A DNA stretch of 7,607 nt from Tannerella sp. (GTDB lineage Bacteria; Bacteroidota; Bacteroidia; Bacteroidales; Tannerellaceae): assembly GCA_031275525.1 (NCBI GenBank), contig JAISOP010000218.1, forward strand, positions 1 to 7,607, in the 5' to 3' direction. Below the pieces are notes generated by a model. The model did no database searches. It was not told the DNA's origin and saw only the letters and a list, made by a program, of their open reading frames with translations. The position numbers and the translations under genes were made by a program. Positions 1-6,775 of this stretch are shown here, one piece after another; the first letter of the stretch is position 1, and each line of letters starts with the position of its first letter.

Positions 1-6
1 CGCGTT

Positions 7-62
7 TCGCTAACTCAGCGCGTCTTTTCGATAATCCCGCGCCGCGTGTCGCTTACTCAGCG
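7..62. repeat. Pair of 14-bp direct repeats, each able to form a small hairpin
   Basis: TCGCTAACTCAGCG (7-20) and TCGCTTACTCAGCG (49-62) match at 13 of 14 bases and start 42 bases apart. Each copy is itself a small hairpin: CGCT, a five-base loop, then AGCG. In the second copy the stem extends to TGTCGCT (47-53) paired with AGCGACA (59-65). The copies sit in a non-coding, GC-rich stretch ahead of the SusC leader. They could be copies of a genomic intergenic repeat, binding sites for a dimeric regulator, or the tail of an upstream element cut by the window edge. The repeats are directly visible; their function is unknown. Confidence 0.6.
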
Positions 63-99
63 ACAGGGGGCGCTTAACGGGCGACACGCGGCGCCGGAT
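34..99. repeat. Long imperfect inverted repeat (19-bp arms, 28-base centre)
   Basis: Bases 34-52 and 81-99 are reverse complements at 18 of 19 positions; the only mismatch is C38 against C95. The inner 14 bp, GCGCCGCGTGTCGC (39-52) against GCGACACGCGGCGC (81-94), are perfect. The smaller hairpin 47-53/59-65 uses the inner part of the left arm, so the two folds exclude each other. No T-run follows the right arm, which argues against a simple intrinsic terminator. It may be a REP-like intergenic palindrome, an mRNA end structure of an upstream operon, or a remnant of a small non-autonomous element. No gene is supported in 1-122. Confidence 0.65.
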
Positions 100-122
100 G
101 GCCTCCACTCGCCGTCCGATAC

Positions 123-340
123 CGGTCGGTAGGAATTTACCAATCAATAAATCAACGTATTATACCTGTTAAAGAAAAGAAGGAATGATTGTAAAACCGA
201 GCGTCTTAAGATTGTATTGTTTCCGCCTATGCAGAAAGGGAAAGATTTTGAACTCGGGAAAAGGAAGGCTAGAAAATACCCGGTACTGTTTTCCGGCCGG
301 ACGGACTTAAAAGAAGTACCGATTCGAATATGATTTAAAC
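123..340 (+). promoter_or_regulatory. A/T-richer leader region upstream of the SusC gene
   Basis: This non-coding stretch is clearly more A/T-rich than the repeat block before it and the genes after it, as expected of a promoter plus 5' leader. I found no convincing Bacteroidota promoter. The nearest match is TTTA (136-139) followed 21 bases later by TATACCTG (161-168), which departs from TTTG/TAnnTTTG at several positions. Long leaders ahead of susC genes are common in PULs and often carry post-transcriptional control. The tiny ORF ATGATTTAA (330-338) lies just before the start region. No riboswitch class was recognised. Confidence 0.4.
281..321 (+). promoter_or_regulatory. Leader hairpin just upstream of the SusC start
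   Basis: CGGTACT (281-287) pairs perfectly with AGTACCG (315-321). After a small internal loop, TTTT (289-292) pairs with AAAA (309-312). The apical part contains the perfect 10-bp palindrome TCCGGCCGGA (292-301). The structure ends 20-30 bases before the two candidate start codons (341, 351), so it could affect ribosome access or mRNA stability. A competing pairing exists between GGAAAA (257-262) and TTTTCC (289-294). No T-run follows, so a terminator is unlikely. The pairing is visible; regulation is inferred. Confidence 0.4.
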
Positions 341-394
341 ATGAAAAAGTATGAAAAAGAAATTGACGAACGGCATGAAAGATGCCAAATTTGA
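341..394 (+). CDS. Possible 17-codon small ORF overlapping the SusC start
   Basis: ATG at 341 opens MKKYEKEIDERHERCQI and stops at TGA 392-394, in a different frame from the transporter. Its start is the first copy of a tandem motif, ATGAAAAAG (341-349) then ATGAAAAAG (351-359), and the second copy is the longest SusC start. The upstream context (GATTTAAAC) is A/T-rich, which suits initiation in Bacteroidota. The SusC-frame ATG at 399 follows this ORF's stop by only four bases, so translation ending here could restart there. The peptide is highly charged, has no signal or membrane segment, and may simply be chance. Confidence 0.25.
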   Translation: MKKYEKEIDERHERCQI

Positions 395-3300
395 ATGGAT
401 GAAAAGAGGGATGATCCTGTCGCTGCTGCTTATGGTGGTGGGGACGGGTATGACGTTCGCCGCCGACGGCTACCCGCCGGAAGCGAGCGAACCGGAACAG
501 AGCAGCGCCCGGATCAGGGGTACGGTCGTCGATCAGGCGGGCGAGCCGGTGGCCGGCGCCAATGTGGTGGAAAAAGGCGCGGCGGCGAACGGAACGATCA
601 CTGCTGCCGACGGGCAATTCAGTCTGGAGGTATCGCCGGGGGCCACGCTGGTCGTGTCCTTCATCGGCTATGTGACGCAGGAAATCGCCGCGGACAACCG
701 GACGCAACTGCATATCGTCCTGGAGGAGGACTTGCAGCGTCTGGAGGAAGTGGTGGTAGTGGGCTACGGGACGCAGAAGAAGATCAACCTGACCGGCTCG
801 GTGGCTACGGTGGGTGAAGCGGAACTGACCAAACGCCCCACGCCCAACGTGCAAAACCTGTTGCAGGGGAAAGTGTCGGGTCTGCAGATTAACCAGAGCG
901 GCGGCACGCCCGGCGCCGACGGCGGTACGATGCGTATCCGCGGCGTGGGCACGTTCAGCAGCGCCGGCAGCAATCCGCTGGTGCTGGTGGACGGCGTGCA
1001 GGGCGATATTTCCGATGTTGATCCGAACGACGTCGAGTCGGTTTCCGTGCTCAAGGATGCGGCTTCGGCGGCCATCTACGGGGCAAGAGCCGCCAACGGC
1101 GTCATCCTGGTGACAACCAAACGGGGCAACGCACGGGAGGTGTCGATCGAATACCACGGCTCGTTCGAGGCGCAGAAGGCTACGCGGCTGCCCGAACTGC
1201 TGACCAATTCGGCCGACTACATGGAACTGTGGAACGAAGCCAACGAGCGTTCCGGCAAGGCGAAGTATTTCAGTCAGGCCGAGATTGACGCTTTCCGGAG
1301 CCACCCGAACGACCCGGTGAACTATCCCAATTTCGACTGGGTGGACTATATGTTCAAAACGGCCTTCGTGCACAGTCATCACCTCAGCATCGGCGGGGGG
1401 AACGAAAAGACGACTTTCAACCTCTCCGTCGGCTACCTGGACCAGGGCGGCATTGTGCCGCTCTACGACTACAAGCGGTATAACATGCTGCTGTCCGTAG
1501 AAACGAAGGTGACCGACTGGCTGACCGTCGGCGGAAATGTGCAGGGGATGAAAAAGGACATCACGCAGGACGTGCAGGGGGCGCACGTCGAAACCTATTT
1601 CATCATGCACTGTTACGGGCCGGGGCCTAACTACACGCCCACGATGACGCTGCCCGACGGATCGACCGGATATGTGGCGCGATACAGCGCCGATATTGCG
1701 GAATGGACCGTGCGGAACCCGATGGCCATCATCGCCGCAGGGAAGAATACGAGGAACAATTACACGCTCAGGCCTCAGTTGTATGTCGATGTCAAGCTGG
1801 CCGACGGCCTGCACTGGTACACCAAGGGGGCGGCCGATTTCGACTACCTGTTCCGCAAGAATCATGAACATGCCGTCGATAACTACTATTTCAACGACGG
1901 CTCGTGGGCGCACAACGGCGCCGTATATAATCAGGGCGTCAGGGACAATATGTACACCACGCTGCTGACCACGCTGTATTCCACCCTGAATTGGCAGAAA
2001 ACGTTCGGCGGCGACCATCATTTGAACGTATTGGCGGGCTACAACCAGGAAGCTTCCTTCTACCGGGAACTGGCCGGTTCGCGGACCTATTTCCCGACGG
2101 ATGATATGGCCGAACTGAACGGAGGTTCTTCCCTGAACCAGTCCACGTCGGGGACGGCCAACGAATGGGCCATCCGGTCGCTGTTCGGACGGCTGGCATA
2201 CGATTACAAGGGTAAATACCTGCTTGAAGCGAATGCCCGCTACGACGGGACTTCGCGCATCGCTCCCGACACGCGCTGGGGGCTTTTCCCCTCCGTCTCG
2301 GCCGCGTGGAGAATCTCGGAAGAGCCGTTCCTGAAAGCGCTCGACCGGCTGGACAACCTGAAACTCCGCGGCTCGTGGGGCAAACTGGGGAACCAGAATG
2401 TGGGTAATTATCCGTACCAGGATGTGCTGTCAACCACTTCCTACCCGTTCGGCTCGCTGGAATCGGGCGTCAGGCTGACCCGCCTGACGGACAAGGCGCT
2501 GCGGTGGGAAACGACGACCGTGACCGACTTCGGACTGGACTTCAGCGTCGGGAACGGCCTGTTTTCGCTGACGGCCGACTGGTACCGGAAACTGACGGAC
2601 GGTATCCTGTACAGCATTCCCATCCCGGCCAGCGTGGGACTGTCGGCGCCAACGGTCAACGGCGGGCAGATGCAGAACACGGGCTGGGACTTTGAGCTGG
2701 GACACCGCCACAGCATCGGCCAAGTGCAATACGGCGTGACCTTCAACCTGTCGACCTATAAAAACAAAGTGCTGAAAATCATCAGTCCCACGTACGGCAA
2801 TACCACCGTACAGGAAGGCCTGCCATACGGTTCGTATTACCTGATCGAATGGATCGGCATTTTCCAGAACCAGGCCGAAATCGACAACGGTCCGCTTCAT
2901 CCCTACAACCCGAAACCCGGTGATTTGAAATTCAAGGATCAGAATAATGACGGCGTAATCAATGCCGACGACCGGGTGGTGGTGGACGGCGCTTTCCCCA
3001 AATTCTATTACGGCGGAAGCCTGGACGTTTCCTGGAAGAATTTCGATGTCTCGGTATTTGTCCAGGGCATCCGCGGCATAAAGAATTTTTTTAGCGGCCA
3101 GCATACGGGATGGGGCTATACGCCTTATGTGCAGGGGTCGCCTCCGACGATGGACCTGGTAAACAACCGGTGGACGGGCGAAGGTTCGACCAATAGCTAT
3201 CCCGCCATGTATGAACAGTCTTACCTGCCGGTGACCGGTACGGCTTCGACCTACTGGCTGCTCGACGCGTCCTATCTGAGGCTGAAAAACCTGCGTGTCG

Positions 3301-3491
3301 GCTATCATTTCCCGTCGAACATTGCGCACAGGCTGGGACTGAAAGGTCTCCAGGTTTATTTCTCCGGAGACAACCTGCTGACCCTCTCCGACTATCCCGG
3401 CTCCGACCCGGAACGCTCCGGCCTGACCAGCAATTACAGCGTATATCCGCAGTTGACGACCTGCGCTTTCGGAATCAAAGTAAAACTCTAA
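351..3491 (+). CDS. SusC/RagA-family TonB-linked outer-membrane transporter
   Basis: This is the TonB-dependent channel of a PUL, importing oligosaccharides or other bulky nutrients across the outer membrane with energy from TonB-ExbB-ExbD. At 1046 residues it is a normal size. From N- to C-terminus: a hydrophobic signal segment (about 21-37, likely cut after TFA at 37), a carboxypeptidase-D-regulatory-like domain (about 53-128), a TonB-box/linker region EEVVVVGYGTQKK (132-144), the plug (about 145-258, containing VSVLKDAASAAIYGARAANG at 231-250), and a beta barrel to the end. A DxNxDG-type loop at 863-874 resembles the calcium-binding-like loop often seen in SusC barrels. It has no N-terminal STN domain, so direct FecR/sigma signalling through this protein is unlikely. 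The start at 351 gives a long n-region; M17 (399) would give a more ordinary signal peptide beginning MKRGMILS. The substrate cannot be inferred. Confidence 0.96.
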   Translation: MKKKLTNGMKDAKFEWMKRGMILSLLLMVVGTGMTFAADGYPPEASEPEQSSARIRGTVVDQAGEPVAGANVVEKGAAANGTITAADGQFSLEVSPGATLVVSFIGYVTQEIAADNRTQLHIVLEEDLQRLEEVVVVGYGTQKKINLTGSVATVGEAELTKRPTPNVQNLLQGKVSGLQINQSGGTPGADGGTMRIRGVGTFSSAGSNPLVLVDGVQGDISDVDPNDVESVSVLKDAASAAIYGARAANGVILVTTKRGNAREVSIEYHGSFEAQKATRLPELLTNSADYMELWNEANERSGKAKYFSQAEIDAFRSHPNDPVNYPNFDWVDYMFKTAFVHSHHLSIGGGNEKTTFNLSVGYLDQGGIVPLYDYKRYNMLLSVETKVTDWLTVGGNVQGMKKDITQDVQGAHVETYFIMHCYGPGPNYTPTMTLPDGSTGYVARYSADIAEWTVRNPMAIIAAGKNTRNNYTLRPQLYVDVKLADGLHWYTKGAADFDYLFRKNHEHAVDNYYFNDGSWAHNGAVYNQGVRDNMYTTLLTTLYSTLNWQKTFGGDHHLNVLAGYNQEASFYRELAGSRTYFPTDDMAELNGGSSLNQSTSGTANEWAIRSLFGRLAYDYKGKYLLEANARYDGTSRIAPDTRWGLFPSVSAAWRISEEPFLKALDRLDNLKLRGSWGKLGNQNVGNYPYQDVLSTTSYPFGSLESGVRLTRLTDKALRWETTTVTDFGLDFSVGNGLFSLTADWYRKLTDGILYSIPIPASVGLSAPTVNGGQMQNTGWDFELGHRHSIGQVQYGVTFNLSTYKNKVLKIISPTYGNTTVQEGLPYGSYYLIEWIGIFQNQAEIDNGPLHPYNPKPGDLKFKDQNNDGVINADDRVVVDGAFPKFYYGGSLDVSWKNFDVSVFVQGIRGIKNFFSGQHTGWGYTPYVQGSPPTMDLVNNRWTGEGSTNSYPAMYEQSYLPVTGTASTYWLLDASYLRLKNLRVGYHFPSNIAHRLGLKGLQVYFSGDNLLTLSDYPGSDPERSGLTSNYSVYPQLTTCAFGIKVKL

Positions 3492-3503
3492 ACATCAGGT
3501 ATT

Positions 3504-5003
3504 ATGAACAAGTATATGAAGTATATCCGACTCTTTACGACCGGGATGGTGTTGATCCAGGCACTCTCCTGTTCCGACTTCCTCGACAAAAATCCCCTCG
3601 ACCAGATCACCGGCCAGACGTTCTGGAAATCCGAGGCCGAGGCGTCGATGGCGCTGACCGGCGTCTATTCCCGCCTGCTGGCTTACCCCTTTAACCATAA
3701 GGATGCCGACTTCGACATCATGGGAGGAGACGTGAGCGGAAACCAGGGGGTCTCGGTGATTGCCCTTGCACAGGGAATGATTTTGCCGACCTCGGGCGGG
3801 CTGATTAGCTCGATTTACAACAACTGCTATGCCGGCATCGGTTCGTGCAATTTCTTCCTCGACAATGTGGAGCGGACGCCCCTGAACGAAGCTACGCTGA
3901 ACCGCTACAAGGGCGAAGTGTGTTTCCTGAGAGCCATGTTCTACTATATGCTGGCCGAACACTACGGCGGCGTGCCGCTGTACACTACTTCGGTCACGAT
4001 CGACGAGGCCAAGGTGAAGCAAAGTACAAAGGACGAAGTGATGCAACAGATTTACACCGACCTCGACTTTGCGATTACCCACCTTCCCGACGGGCCATAT
4101 TCCGACGGGCACGCGGTGAAAGGCTCGGCGCAGGCGCTCAAAGCCCGCGTGCTGCTGCATGACCGGCAGTGGCAGGAAGCGGCCGAACTGACCGACCGGA
4201 TCATACAGGGCGGCAAGTTCAACCTGTTTGATAACTACCGGACGCTGTTCCTGGCTTCCGGCCAGACGAACAATCCCGAAATCATGTTTTCGGCCCGCTA
4301 TCTGAGTCCCGACATCCAAACCGACCTCGACGTCCGCTGGGCATGGCACGCGATGGTCAATCCGCGTCAGGAACTGGTAGATGCCTACGAGTGCATCGAC
4401 GGCCTGCCGATCACGGCCTCGCCGCTCTACGACCCGTCGAACTGGCGGTTGAACCGCGACCCCAGGCTGTTGCTGACGATCAAGGGCTTTGACGACACGG
4501 CCGTCAATTCGGCCGGCCAAGAAGTGTCGTTCTCCTACAACGCCGTTTCGGGCACGGGGTATGAACCCGTCAAATACTGCAACTGGGACGCGCTGCCGAT
4601 CGACTACAGTACCATCAGCGAGCAGGACTGGATCCTCATCCGCTATGCCGACGTACTGCTGATGTATGCCGAAGCCCGCAACGAGGCAAACGGCCCCGAC
4701 GCCGACGTCTATTCGGCCGTCAACCGGGTGCGGGCGCGTGTCGATATGCCTCCCCTGCCGGAGGGACTGACGCAGGACGAACTGCGGGAACGTATCCGGA
4801 ACGAACGACGGGTTGAGTTTGCGCTCGAAGGCCTCCGCTGGAGCGACATCCTGCGATGGAAGACGGCCGAACAGATCATTCCGACCCTTGTTGATCCGGG
4901 CGGCGTAAGGCGTGCCTTCGACCCGGGCAAACATTATCTGCTGCCCTTCCCGCAAAGCGAGATCGACGTGAATGAAAATCTGGATCAGAATCCGGGATAT
5001 TGA
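3504..5003 (+). CDS. SusD/RagB-family surface glycan-binding lipoprotein
   Basis: This is the partner of the upstream transporter: a lipid-anchored protein that sits on the SusC barrel like a lid and captures the glycan. At 499 residues it is a typical length. The signal peptide ends in a lipobox (ALSC) with the lipidated cysteine at 23, followed by SDFLDKNPLDQ, a common SusD start. The N-terminal TPR-rich SusD region covers about 24-210, with KGEVCFLRAMFYYMLAEHYG at 136-155 as a strong family signature. The C-terminal RagB/SusD domain runs from about 260 to the end, with YADVLLMYAEARNEAN (381-396), RNERRVEFALEGLRWSDILR (432-451), and the terminal LPFPQSEIDVNENLDQNPGY (480-499). It starts 12 bases after the SusC stop, so the two are surely cotranscribed; there is no Shine-Dalgarno sequence, as is usual in this phylum. 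Ligand-binding residues vary in this family, so the glycan cannot be named. Confidence 0.96.
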   Translation: MNKYMKYIRLFTTGMVLIQALSCSDFLDKNPLDQITGQTFWKSEAEASMALTGVYSRLLAYPFNHKDADFDIMGGDVSGNQGVSVIALAQGMILPTSGGLISSIYNNCYAGIGSCNFFLDNVERTPLNEATLNRYKGEVCFLRAMFYYMLAEHYGGVPLYTTSVTIDEAKVKQSTKDEVMQQIYTDLDFAITHLPDGPYSDGHAVKGSAQALKARVLLHDRQWQEAAELTDRIIQGGKFNLFDNYRTLFLASGQTNNPEIMFSARYLSPDIQTDLDVRWAWHAMVNPRQELVDAYECIDGLPITASPLYDPSNWRLNRDPRLLLTIKGFDDTAVNSAGQEVSFSYNAVSGTGYEPVKYCNWDALPIDYSTISEQDWILIRYADVLLMYAEARNEANGPDADVYSAVNRVRARVDMPPLPEGLTQDELRERIRNERRVEFALEGLRWSDILRWKTAEQIIPTLVDPGGVRRAFDPGKHYLLPFPQSEIDVNENLDQNPGY

Positions 5004-5010
5004 ACGGTAC

Positions 5011-5047
5011 AAGCCCCGGTTACCGGACGTTTCGGTACCGGGGCTTT
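5011..5047 (+). terminator. Hairpin terminator of the susCD-like unit
   Basis: AAGCCCCGGTTACCG (5011-5025) pairs with CGGTACCGGGGCTT (5033-5046) to form a 14-bp stem with one bulged T and a seven-base loop. It begins eight bases after the SusD stop. The T-run is short (TTT, 5045-5047), so it may work both as a terminator and as a stable mRNA 3' end. It separates the transporter pair from the following gene. Confidence 0.75.
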
Positions 5048-5079
5048 ACATCGAGCAATCGAGCCTCGTTTTGTTTTCG

Positions 5080-5087
5080 TATCTTTG
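5080..5087 (+). promoter_or_regulatory. Bacteroidota -7 promoter element (TATCTTTG)
   Basis: TATCTTTG matches the primary-sigma -7 consensus TAnnTTTG exactly and lies 21 bases before the ATG at 5109, giving a very short leader. No good -33 TTTG is found 19-21 bases upstream; that stretch abuts the preceding terminator. TTTTG (5069-5073) is too close to serve. The position supports independent transcription of the ATPase/nuclease gene and argues against any start codon inside or before the element. Confidence 0.7.
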
Positions 5088-5108
5088 CAAAGAAAAAAAT
5101 CACTTTAT

Positions 5109-6683
5109 ATGAAAAATTTGCCCATAGGAATACAGTCGTTCGAGGATATCCGCAGCAACCATTACCTGTATGTGGATAAAACCCCGTATCTCTACCGGAT
5201 TGCGACTACCGGGAAAGTCTATTTCCTGTCGCGTCCGCGCCGCTTCGGAAAGTCGCTGACGATCAGTGCGCTTGACGCGCTGTTCACCGGACGGGAAGAC
5301 CTCTTCAGGGGACTTTACATCCATGACCGGTGGGACTGGAGCCGGAAATACCCCGTTATCCGGATCGACTGGACGCAGATAAAGCACCGAACGCCGGAAG
5401 AGATCGAAAAGGATCTGTCTGCCGTTTTAAGATTGAAAGCCGGGAATGTCGGCATTCACCTTACCCGTGAATATGCATCCGGCTGTTTCGATGAATTGAT
5501 CGAGCAGATGTACCGCAAAACCGGCGAGAAGGTGGTCATCCTGATAGACGAGTACGACGTGCCGATACTGGACGTCATGAACCGGTCGAGCGAAGAAATC
5601 AACGCCATGCGGGAAGCGCTTCACGACATCTACAAGGTGATGAAGGGCGCCGACGATTACATCAGGTTCATTTTCCTGACCGGCGTGTCGAAGTTTTCGG
5701 GACTGTCCGTCTTCTCGGCCCTGAACAATGTGGAGGATATTACCCTCTCGAAAGACTATGCCGCCCTTTGCGGCATCACACAGGAAGAGTTGGAAAGCAA
5801 CTTCCCGGAACACCTGGACGCGGCAGCCGAAGAACTGTCCCTCACCCGCGAAGCGCTGCTGGTGAATATCCGCCGGTGGTACAACGGCTATTCGTGGGAC
5901 GGAAAGACGTCGGTTTACAATCCGTTCGGTACCCTGCTGTTCCTCAAGGAACAAGAATTTAATAGTTACTGGTTCCGTACCGGTACGCCCACCTTCTTGA
6001 TTGAGTTGCTCAAGAAGCGCAACGACATCGAATCCTTCCTGCAGCCGATTCGAGTGCAGGAAGCCGTTTTCAGCAGCTACGACCCCGAGTGCCTGGGAAT
6101 CATCCCGCTGCTCTTCCAGACCGGCTATCTGACCATAAAGGACATCACGCGGGATGAGGAAAGCTATAAACGGATTTACCGCCTTGAACCGCCGAACCTG
6201 GAAGTGCGCGACGCTTTCACGGATCACCTGTTCAAGGCATATACCGAACTGCCGATGGAGGAAATGACGCGACTGCACACCGACATGCGACGGCAGATCA
6301 GGACCTGCGACGGCGAAGGGCTGGAACAAAGCCTGCGGGCGATGATCGCCCGCGTGCCTTATCAGCTGCATATCGCCGAAGAAAAGTATTACCACTCGTT
6401 GCTGCTTGTATGGCTGTATTTCCTGGGGTTCAGGGTGCAGGGAGAAATATCGACCAACATCGGGCGCATCGACGCGGTATGGGAACAGACCGGCGTCACG
6501 GTCGTGGCCGAGGTCAAATATAGCGCCGACCGGCCTTTGGACAAACTGCTGGACGAAGCGGCCGGACAGATCCGCGACCGGAGATATTACGAAGCCTATC
6601 TTGCCGAAGGCCGGAAAATCATCCTGGTCTCGATTGCATTTTCGGGGAGGAGAGTCGGCTGCCGGATGGAAACGGTGGCCTGA
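5109..6683 (+). CDS. AAA-ATPase-like / PD-(D/E)XK nuclease-like protein
   Basis: The 524-residue cytoplasmic protein belongs to a large, multi-copy family in Bacteroidota that joins a predicted AAA-ATPase-like domain (Pfam AAA-ATPase_like, PF09820) to a C-terminal nuclease-fold domain (PDDEXK_9, PF08011). The N-terminus has the family pattern LPIGIQSFEDIRSNHYLYVD (4-23), then an atypical P-loop RPRRFGKSL (42-50) and a Walker B strand VVILIDEYD (142-150), with a sensor-like strand FIFLTGVSKFSG near 187-198. The C-terminal domain keeps EKYYHSLLL (425-433) and the nuclease residues D455 (GRIDAV) and E468-x-K470 (AEVK), so it looks catalytically intact. A TTG in frame at 5085 would add eight residues, but it lies inside the -7 element, so ATG 5109 is preferred. 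It is flanked by hairpins and likely monocistronic. The biological role of the family is not established; DNA or RNA processing, defence or a mobile-element origin are possibilities. Base composition looks like its neighbours. Confidence 0.9.
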   Translation: MKNLPIGIQSFEDIRSNHYLYVDKTPYLYRIATTGKVYFLSRPRRFGKSLTISALDALFTGREDLFRGLYIHDRWDWSRKYPVIRIDWTQIKHRTPEEIEKDLSAVLRLKAGNVGIHLTREYASGCFDELIEQMYRKTGEKVVILIDEYDVPILDVMNRSSEEINAMREALHDIYKVMKGADDYIRFIFLTGVSKFSGLSVFSALNNVEDITLSKDYAALCGITQEELESNFPEHLDAAAEELSLTREALLVNIRRWYNGYSWDGKTSVYNPFGTLLFLKEQEFNSYWFRTGTPTFLIELLKKRNDIESFLQPIRVQEAVFSSYDPECLGIIPLLFQTGYLTIKDITRDEESYKRIYRLEPPNLEVRDAFTDHLFKAYTELPMEEMTRLHTDMRRQIRTCDGEGLEQSLRAMIARVPYQLHIAEEKYYHSLLLVWLYFLGFRVQGEISTNIGRIDAVWEQTGVTVVAEVKYSADRPLDKLLDEAAGQIRDRRYYEAYLAEGRKIILVSIAFSGRRVGCRMETVA

Positions 6684-6702
6684 CGGCCAAGCAACGGTCA
6701 AA

Positions 6703-6734
6703 CCGGCGGAAGTGGGTCGTTTCATTTCCCCCGG
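6703..6734 (+). terminator. Possible terminator hairpin after the ATPase/nuclease gene
   Basis: Bases 6703-6714 (CCGGCGGAAGTG) pair with 6723-6734 (CATTTCCCCCGG) at 11 of 12 positions, with one C-C mismatch and one G-T wobble, around an eight-base loop. It begins 20 bases after the stop codon. An A/T-rich stretch follows (from about 6736), but there is no T-run, so termination is uncertain. The same gap (6684-6775) should hold the promoter of the next gene; I see no clear -7/-33 pair in it. Confidence 0.35.
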
Positions 6735-6775
6735 CAAAATAATCTATAATGTATAACACCTAAACAATAGTGAGA

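Noticed and set aside
1..132. Open plus-strand frame ending at TAG 130-132, possibly the tail of an upstream gene
   Set aside because: The 43 codons are Arg-rich, repeat the same short peptide because of the DNA repeats, and match no family; GC-rich palindromic DNA easily lacks stops. The window edge prevents a decision.
243..250. AGATTTTG as a -7 promoter element for SusC
   Set aside because: It keeps TTTG but lacks the TA of TAnnTTTG and has no suitably spaced -33 element.
144..2021. 625-codon open frame on the minus strand across the SusC leader and gene
   Set aside because: Within the gene it is codon-aligned with the SusC frame, so stops would need in-frame TTA, CTA or TCA codons, which this GC-rich gene avoids. 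The translation shows no recognisable domain.
2430..3329. 299-codon minus-strand frame inside SusC
   Set aside because: It is a codon-aligned shadow of the barrel-coding part of SusC with no promoter, start context or domain of its own.
3495..5012. 505-codon minus-strand frame covering the whole SusD gene
   Set aside because: It is codon-aligned with SusD and has the same explanation; SusD itself has unmistakable family motifs.
5427..6737. 436-codon minus-strand frame over the ATPase/nuclease gene
   Set aside because: It is codon-aligned with the plus-strand gene, which carries the motifs; the antisense product is not recognisable.
5004..6775. ATPase/nuclease gene as a classical insertion sequence with terminal inverted repeats
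   Set aside because: The two flanking hairpins differ in sequence, and I see no matching terminal repeats or target-site duplication around the gene.
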